Part shown: piece by piece, positions 3,600 through 8,669 of the stretch | How positions within the stretch are numbered: the stretch's first letter is position 1 | Layout of the letters: each line of letters begins with the position of its first letter | From: an uncultured Oscillospiraceae bacterium | GTDB lineage: Bacteria; Bacillota; Clostridia; Oscillospirales; Acutalibacteraceae | DNA: 8,669 nucleotides | Reading direction: 5' to 3' | Assembly: GCA_900549675.1 (NCBI GenBank) | Contig: URPG01000075.1 | Location: 1 to 8,669, forward strand | Notes under the pieces: model-generated | The model's database searches: none | What the model saw: the letters and a program-made list of their open reading frames with translations, nothing else | Told to the model about the DNA's origin: nothing | Position numbers and translations under genes: made by a program

Positions 3600-6230
3600 T
3601 TACATATAACAAAAATAAGTTGTTGTTCCAAGAATAGGGTCAAAGTATGTGCTGTGAATTTCTCCTTGTACAAATTGGCTCTGTCCCACGACTCCTTTAG
3701 GAAGCGTACTTCCTTTTTCAAGAATATATTTTGCATTTGCAATGGACTTTGCACTTGGTTCTTTATAAATACTTCCGTTGGACACACATTCATACTGTCC
3801 CTTTTGAAAAATTACATCTTTAATACTATCGGGATATCTTGAATCCTGTGTACGATTCAAAACTACACTGCCAACATCTTGTTGGAAAGTATCTTTTAGC
3901 CATTCACTGCCTGCTTCTGCATTGATTACTCTTGATAACCAATACAAATCTTCTTCTGTGTATTTTCCGTAACTGGCAGGATAGAGTGGAGTAGCATACC
4001 CAAGAATGGTAACATCTGTTAAAGAATATGTATTTTGCCGTACTTCATCTCCAGAGTTTCCTTCCACTGTATAGACATAATTTTCATCTGAACTTTCTAC
4101 AATTCCAATATGGTCTGAACCGTAGTCTCCTGGTGTCCAAAGAAAATAAATCAAATCTCCTGGCTTCGGTTTATATCCGGATTCTCTAGCTTGCCATAGT
4201 CCTCTGCTTTTCCAGCTTTCCACTCCGGCCGAACAACTGCTATGTTTAAAAATTATATCATCGTTTAAATAACCCGCTTGGTCCGCCACCCATGAAACAA
4301 AAATGGCACACCATTCCACTCGACCTCCAAAGCCATACCATGACCAATAGGGTTGTCCTCCGATTTGCCCTAACTGCGTTAACGCAATTTCTACCATGGC
4401 CATGTTTCCATTTGTATTGCGTTTTATCCCCGAAATCCCACTTATGAAAATATACGGACACATCTCCTTTCCCTTTTTGTAGTAATCAATATGTAAAATA
4501 TCACCGGAAGTCTTACCGAGAATATCTTTTCGATTAATTTCTTCGCCTACTTGAACAGAAGGGACCATGTTTATATAGACAATTTCTTTATCCTTGCGAG
4601 AAACAGTCACATAGTGTTGGCCAACATCTGTTACGGTACCTTTTATACCGGATAAAATCTTTTTCCCTTTTTGGGTCACAATATTGATCCCTTTATTTTC
4701 AATTATGCCGTCTTTAAAATTATAGCCGTATCTGTCAGCAAGCTGAAAACTTTCTTTATCAAAGGGACTTCCAATCTCCTTTTTTGAAGTAAATACACCT
4801 GACTCGTTTAGAAGCCGATAGGTGTCATATTCGCCTTTTTTAAAAATCATACTTTGGTTTAATTGAACCCAAGAATCAAAAACTTTGGTTTGAATGGAGA
4901 TATCTTTTACTGTTTTTTCTTCAATCTCTTCCTCTCCATCCTCATTCACTCCAAGAGATTGTTTTTTACTATAAATATTAATTGTGTAAGAATACAATTT
5001 TTTATGAATCTCTCGAATTTCTTCTTTAACATTTGTGCCGCCGAAAATCCCATAAATAAATTTATCAAAAGCATAGTCTTGATACTTAGAGTCCAAATAA
5101 GCGATAAAACTGTCTGCATTTGTCTGAGCCTCAAAAGAAGTTCGGCTAATTTCATTTCCATTCAAATAATAATGATAAATCTCGGCTCCCGTATTTTCCA
5201 AACGAACGGCTTCCGTAAATTCAGCATCTAATTTTGTAATATACTTATAGACTTTTGTTAATTCCACGTCATCACTTTTCAAGGAAAATTGAGGGATAAC
5301 AGAAGCTATCACTGCGATACAAACGATAACAATAAGCAGGACCGCAATAACAGGAAAAAAAGCTGTTACCAAAGAAACAATTGCTTTGCCTATGGCAGCA
5401 ACAAGCCTTGCTATAAATTTGGTAATTGTCCAAGTAGCTTTGGCTGTTGTTTTGGCGGCCCTTATAGCCCGTCTTGCTCGTAATACAGCATCTCTTGTTT
5501 TGGTAACAGCCTGTACACCTGCGTCATCACTGCCCTTGAAATTTTTAAGTCCTGAAACAATATTCTTTCGAATTAAACCTTTTACCGTATGTTTCCTTTT
5601 GATTGTGTGAATACTTTTTTGATTTACAGACTGCACAGACTTGGTAGCGTTGGGTTTTACTTGTTTAGTATTCTGTTTATCTACTACGGACTGTTTTTTA
5701 TTTAATACAGAAACATTCATATCAGAATGATTTAAAGAAGATTTTGGATCTGTCAATGACTTTGAACGTCTTACTCCTGGGATTTTCTCAGCTATCAAGC
5801 CTGGTTCTTGTATCTGATTTCTTTCTTTTAAAATTTGACGAAAACCATATATGTTTTTTACGGCTCTAACGGCCTGTGTTTCCACAAGCTTTTCACTTCT
5901 GTCAGCTGTATCATCACCTTTTTTATTTTGATAAGTTTCCCAAGCAATTTCGCCGAGCATTCCTTTTGTACTTCTTACTATTCGAGAAGCTTTACTTTTA
6001 TCTGTAGGATATCGCACAGCACCTGCAAACTTTCCTTTTCTAGAAACAGGACTAGGTGATTTTTTTACACGATATGTTTTTCCCCTGTGAGAAGATTTCA
6101 GCAAAGCAGGGCTCTTTTGTACTCTTACGCTTTTAGTTGCATGGTTTTCCCGACTATGAGAAAAAGAACCACGGGAACGGACTTTTTCCCCGTGGTTCTT
6201 CAAAGATTCTGTTCTTATAATTTCGTCCAC
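3600..6230 (-). CDS. membrane-anchored conjugation wall hydrolase, CD1108-like, LytM-like + CHAP + SleB domains, 876 aa
   Basis: This enzyme is predicted to cut peptidoglycan so the transfer channel can pass the wall. Residues 1-270 are very basic and low in complexity (cytoplasmic). About 280-312 is one membrane segment, after which the chain is outside. About 500-585 has the outline of an M23/LytM domain, but the zinc motif H-x-G-x-D reads Asn512-K-G-I-Asn516 and HLH reads I-L-His580, so it is probably inactive. About 605-735 is a CHAP domain with Cys641 (EWCAIF) and His707 (SDHIGIVE) present. About 750-876 matches SleB/CwlJ-type hydrolases, with the expected Glu772 in NAEAGSE and the ending 'GTTTYFCYM'. 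The GTG start at 6230 is supported by AGGTGA 4 nt upstream and lies 11 nt after virB4, so the two share an operon. Tn1549-like elements have this pair in the same order. A 12-bp hairpin lies within its first codons. Confidence 0.9.
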   Translation of the reverse strand: MDEIIRTESLKNHGEKVRSRGSFSHSRENHATKSVRVQKSPALLKSSHRGKTYRVKKSPSPVSRKGKFAGAVRYPTDKSKASRIVRSTKGMLGEIAWETYQNKKGDDTADRSEKLVETQAVRAVKNIYGFRQILKERNQIQEPGLIAEKIPGVRRSKSLTDPKSSLNHSDMNVSVLNKKQSVVDKQNTKQVKPNATKSVQSVNQKSIHTIKRKHTVKGLIRKNIVSGLKNFKGSDDAGVQAVTKTRDAVLRARRAIRAAKTTAKATWTITKFIARLVAAIGKAIVSLVTAFFPVIAVLLIVIVCIAVIASVIPQFSLKSDDVELTKVYKYITKLDAEFTEAVRLENTGAEIYHYYLNGNEISRTSFEAQTNADSFIAYLDSKYQDYAFDKFIYGIFGGTNVKEEIREIHKKLYSYTINIYSKKQSLGVNEDGEEEIEEKTVKDISIQTKVFDSWVQLNQSMIFKKGEYDTYRLLNESGVFTSKKEIGSPFDKESFQLADRYGYNFKDGIIENKGINIVTQKGKKILSGIKGTVTDVGQHYVTVSRKDKEIVYINMVPSVQVGEEINRKDILGKTSGDILHIDYYKKGKEMCPYIFISGISGIKRNTNGNMAMVEIALTQLGQIGGQPYWSWYGFGGRVEWCAIFVSWVADQAGYLNDDIIFKHSSCSAGVESWKSRGLWQARESGYKPKPGDLIYFLWTPGDYGSDHIGIVESSDENYVYTVEGNSGDEVRQNTYSLTDVTILGYATPLYPASYGKYTEEDLYWLSRVINAEAGSEWLKDTFQQDVGSVVLNRTQDSRYPDSIKDVIFQKGQYECVSNGSIYKEPSAKSIANAKYILEKGSTLPKGVVGQSQFVQGEIHSTYFDPILGTTTYFCYM
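6164..6200 (-). promoter_or_regulatory. 12-bp hairpin with T-run inside the first codons of the hydrolase gene
   Basis: AAGAACCACGGG and CCCGTGGTTCTT (6164-6175 and 6189-6200) form a perfect 12-bp stem with a 13-nt loop. On the minus strand the descending arm ends in a run of five T residues. It begins about 30 nt into the coding sequence. The geometry resembles an intrinsic terminator or a translation-slowing hairpin, which would lower hydrolase output relative to virB4. It encodes residues 11-22 and could be a by-product of codon choice in a basic, low-complexity segment, but a perfect 12-bp match is unlikely by chance. Confidence 0.5.
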
Positions 6231-6234
6231 AAAA

Positions 6235-6240
6235 TCACCT
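6235..6240 (-). promoter_or_regulatory. ribosome binding site supporting a GTG start of the hydrolase
   Basis: AGGTGA, within the longer TAAGAGGTGA that contains the virB4 stop codon, lies 4 nt before the GTG at 6230. There is no nearby ATG with a comparable site, so the GTG is preferred. The stop/RBS overlap suggests translational coupling to virB4. Confidence 0.6.
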
Positions 6241-6241
6241 C

Positions 6242-8669
6242 TTACGAAGATTTTCGATAGTCAAAAATATCTTCCACCTTTGTCGTCATCATTTTGTAAA
6301 GCTCCGTATTTTTGGGGAAATCATCTTCAAACGGAACAATTGCCTTATGAGCAAACAACAGGCCATGACCACTTTTTACATTATCGATATAGCGCATTTG
6401 TTCATTGGAAATATTTAAAATCTTAGCAAGTTCCATTCTGTCATGATAAGACTGCTTCATGAGCAAAACAAAACCACTGTTAGACAGCATTCTTCTTGAC
6501 ACATCTGACAAAATCAGAGTTTCTACATTCTGTGTAATGCCGGTTGGAATCGCACCCCATTTTCTTGCTCTTGACCAAACATCGAAATAATATTTTTCCG
6601 CCAACTCATTTTCTGTGATAAGCTGATACTCATCTGTGTAAAACCATGTACGAATTCCCTTTTCATAGTTATCGGTAATCCTGTTCCAAATTTGGTCTAA
6701 AACAATCATCATTCCCATGGTTTTTAGCGAATTGCCGAGGTCTTTTAAATCATATACAATCAATCTTTTATTCGTATTAACATTGGTGGGCTGAGCAAAA
6801 GTAGACAGCGAACCGGTAATATACACTTCCAACGCTAACGCCAGCTGCTGTGCTTCGGGTATTTTTGCTTCTAATAAATTCTTATAAAAATCTTTTAGCG
6901 TGGGCATAGGATTCTTGTTAGGGTTTGCAAAATATTTACCATAGGTAATATTGCAGATACGGTCAAGCAAAGAACGTTCTATCGGTGAAATACCGCCTAA
7001 TATTGTTGTTAAAAGAGATAGGACAAACTCTGATTTCAACATCAAAGGATTTCCTTTTCCGGAGTAATTCATGCTAATGTCCATTGGATTGATATGATGA
7101 GGAGAGCCGGCGCTAATGTTAATGATTTCCCCGCCAAAGTTCTCCGCTAAGGGCGTAAACTCTCGTTCTGGATCAATAATAATTACTTCATCTGTGGAAG
7201 AAGACAATAAGACACTAACAATTTCTCGTTTGGCAGCAAAAGATTTACCAGAACCGGACGGTCCTAAAATAAAGCCTGTGGGGGCTGCTAAATCTCGACG
7301 GTCATAATAAATCATATTTCTGGATATTTTATTCAGTCCATAATAGTTGCCCCCTGGTTGAAACAGCTCCTGAGAAGTAAACGGAATCATAATGGCCACA
7401 CTGGCGGTAATCATTGTTCTTTTTACATCAATGCATTTTAAACCGAGAGGCAGGCTTGTATTTAAAGCTTCAGCCTGACAAAAATCCAAGTCAGCAAAGC
7501 CGCTGCCGTTTGCTTTTGTTTTAGCGGCAGCTTTAATTTGAAAAACATTTTCGGCCAATGCTTCCTCATCATCTGCAAAAGTATTTACAACTAAGGCAAC
7601 CTTTAGCATTCTTTGGTCTTTCTTCTCAAGCGATTCTTTCAGTTTCAATGCTTGATCCAAACTGTCAGTAAGTTCGTGAGATATCAAGTCCATATCGTAT
7701 CCGGATTTAATTGCTTTCTTCTGTTCATCTATCTTTTGCTGTTCCATAAACGCAATCTGTGTTTTCACATGATCCAATGCTTCCATTTGGTCAATCGACA
7801 AGATATGAAGGGAAATATTAAGGTCTATGGGTAAATCAGATATAGCTGAGATCAGAGTGTCAGTCATTTCCGAGGGATAATCTCGTAGAAAAATGGTCTG
7901 TCCGTATTTATTTCCAAATCGATAGGAAGTAGAAGATTCTGAAAAATCAAAGCTCGGCGGACAAATATAGTCCTTAGTCGTAAGATTGCTGTACAGCAAA
8001 TCACTGTATTTAAAGGAAAAATCATCCTCAGGACGAAGAAGTGCATGAAGAACTTTCAAACGCTCAATACCCGTCATAGGATTACTGGAACAGCCTATAT
8101 CGCTTAAAAAATCCACAATATTGGCTTCATGTTTAGAGAGTAAAGCAACGGCGCCTTTGTAAGAATTTGCTAACACGCTGATTGTCAAATACTTTTCATG
8201 CAGCATTCCGTTTTCGCCCTGCAAAGCTTTCTCACAAAACATATTGTTCATTTCCTTGCGATATTTGTCCAATCGATCTTCCTGCAGAGGTATCAGCATT
8301 TCTTTTTCAAACAGTTTTTTATCTACCCTGCGATTTACGACATTGATTTGCAGGAAAACAGAAGGGTCAATATAATTAATCAAACGGCAATATTTTGCGA
8401 AAATATCCTCTTTATCTTCAATACGAGAGGATTGATAATTAATATCCGCAAATCGAATACTTTTGCTGTATAAACCGTCAACAACCTCACAAATTCCATT
8501 TTCAAACATACGCTTGTAACGTATCGTTTTTTGAACATTTGACGGAACACGCTCAAAGTTGAGTTTTCGATTGATTTCTTTTAATTTCTTTTCGGAGCTC
8601 TTTTCTAGATTTTTTAATCTCTGCTTTTGCTCTTTTGATATTTGCTCGGCGGTCTTTTTTGGAGAAACC
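6242..8669 (-). CDS. virB4: VirB4-like conjugal transfer ATPase, CD1110-like (5' end outside window)
   Basis: VirB4 is the hexameric cytoplasmic ATPase that powers type IV secretion channel assembly and DNA passage. The Walker A motif GPSGSGKS is at 7264-7241, Walker B-like VIIIDPERE near 7187-7163, and a second acidic motif TWFYTDEYQLI near 6650-6618. 'ARKWGAIPTGITQNVETLIL' matches the family's C-terminal signature. The first in-window Met (8509) is not the true start: the frame stays open without a stop to 8669 and reads a charged, lysine-rich stretch, then 'VPSNVQKTIRYKRMFENGIC'. That matches the usual lead-in of the family (V/TxQxxIxYxxMxxDGIC) before the conserved YSKSIRFADINYQ. About 808 residues are visible, close to the usual full length, so only a few residues should be missing. 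It is followed by the wall hydrolase 11 nt later. Confidence 0.93.
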   Translation of the reverse strand, partial: VSPKKTAEQISKEQKQRLKNLEKSSEKKLKEINRKLNFERVPSNVQKTIRYKRMFENGICEVVDGLYSKSIRFADINYQSSRIEDKEDIFAKYCRLINYIDPSVFLQINVVNRRVDKKLFEKEMLIPLQEDRLDKYRKEMNNMFCEKALQGENGMLHEKYLTISVLANSYKGAVALLSKHEANIVDFLSDIGCSSNPMTGIERLKVLHALLRPEDDFSFKYSDLLYSNLTTKDYICPPSFDFSESSTSYRFGNKYGQTIFLRDYPSEMTDTLISAISDLPIDLNISLHILSIDQMEALDHVKTQIAFMEQQKIDEQKKAIKSGYDMDLISHELTDSLDQALKLKESLEKKDQRMLKVALVVNTFADDEEALAENVFQIKAAAKTKANGSGFADLDFCQAEALNTSLPLGLKCIDVKRTMITASVAIMIPFTSQELFQPGGNYYGLNKISRNMIYYDRRDLAAPTGFILGPSGSGKSFAAKREIVSVLLSSSTDEVIIIDPEREFTPLAENFGGEIINISAGSPHHINPMDISMNYSGKGNPLMLKSEFVLSLLTTILGGISPIERSLLDRICNITYGKYFANPNKNPMPTLKDFYKNLLEAKIPEAQQLALALEVYITGSLSTFAQPTNVNTNKRLIVYDLKDLGNSLKTMGMMIVLDQIWNRITDNYEKGIRTWFYTDEYQLITENELAEKYYFDVWSRARKWGAIPTGITQNVETLILSDVSRRMLSNSGFVLLMKQSYHDRMELAKILNISNEQMRYIDNVKSGHGLLFAHKAIVPFEDDFPKNTELYKMMTTKVEDIFDYRKSS

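Noticed and set aside
3434..3842. Plus-strand frames across the oriT region and the 3' end of the hydrolase gene.
   Set aside because: They overlap a well supported minus-strand gene or palindromic non-coding DNA, lack ribosome binding sites and show no recognisable domain.
4863..6059. Several plus-strand frames of 60-120 codons inside the hydrolase gene, some hydrophobic.
   Set aside because: They are antisense shadows of a coding region; the hydrophobic look comes from the antisense of Lys/Glu/Asn-rich codons.
7116..8473. Plus-strand and out-of-frame minus-strand frames inside virB4.
   Set aside because: They lie entirely within the intact VirB4 frame, with no start signals or domain patterns.
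1..8669. Element ends, attachment sites, tRNA genes, insertion sequences or antibiotic resistance genes.
   Set aside because: I looked for integrase or transposase motifs, cloverleaf-like sequence and terminal repeats and found none; the window appears to be internal to the element.

Overview
The window is the transfer/mobilization part of an integrative conjugative element (or related conjugative plasmid) from a low-GC Gram-positive host, most likely an anaerobic Clostridia-type Firmicute. The evidence is the AT-rich sequence, strong AGGAGG-type ribosome binding sites, a VirB4 ATPase and a CHAP-domain wall hydrolase resembling the Tn1549-like families known from Clostridioides difficile elements (CD1110/CD1108 type), and a MobC plus MOBP-type relaxase pair. 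Every gene I accept is on the minus strand, so the biological reading order runs from high to low coordinates. The family names come from remembered motifs; no search was run.

Layout in transcription order. (1) 8669-6242: VirB4-like ATPase, which runs off the right edge; its frame stays open upstream of the first in-window Met. (2) 6230-3600: an 876-residue membrane-anchored wall hydrolase with a GTG start 11 nt after virB4. It has a basic N-terminus, one membrane segment, a LytM/M23-like domain that has lost key residues, a CHAP amidase/peptidase domain and a C-terminal SleB/CwlJ-type hydrolase domain. (3) 3599-3330: a non-coding stretch of about 270 bp packed with inverted repeats. It is a likely oriT, with a candidate mob promoter centred on one palindrome and a terminator-like hairpin just before mobC. 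(4) 3329-402: a tightly overlapped mob operon: mobC, an unrecognised 110-aa protein, the 460-aa relaxase, an 89-aa coiled-coil protein, a 162-aa membrane coiled-coil protein, and possibly a 26-aa peptide. Junctions are ATGA, TAATG or short overlaps. (5) 367-333: an intrinsic terminator closing that operon. (6) 314-3: a 103-aa winged-helix DNA-binding protein.

How it would work (inference from the families): MobC and the relaxase assemble on oriT, and the relaxase nicks and carries one strand. VirB4 powers the type IV secretion channel, and the hydrolase opens peptidoglycan for the channel. The mob operon appears to have its own control region overlapping oriT, so relaxosome proteins could regulate their own synthesis. 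The coupling protein, the remaining channel proteins, the integrase and the element ends are not in the window.

No clearly new system (defence, retron, CRISPR) was seen. The most unusual items are the catalytically degraded LytM domain inside a three-module hydrolase, the hairpin-dense oriT/leader, the terminator-like hairpin inside the first codons of the hydrolase gene, and the unassigned small proteins woven into the mob operon.
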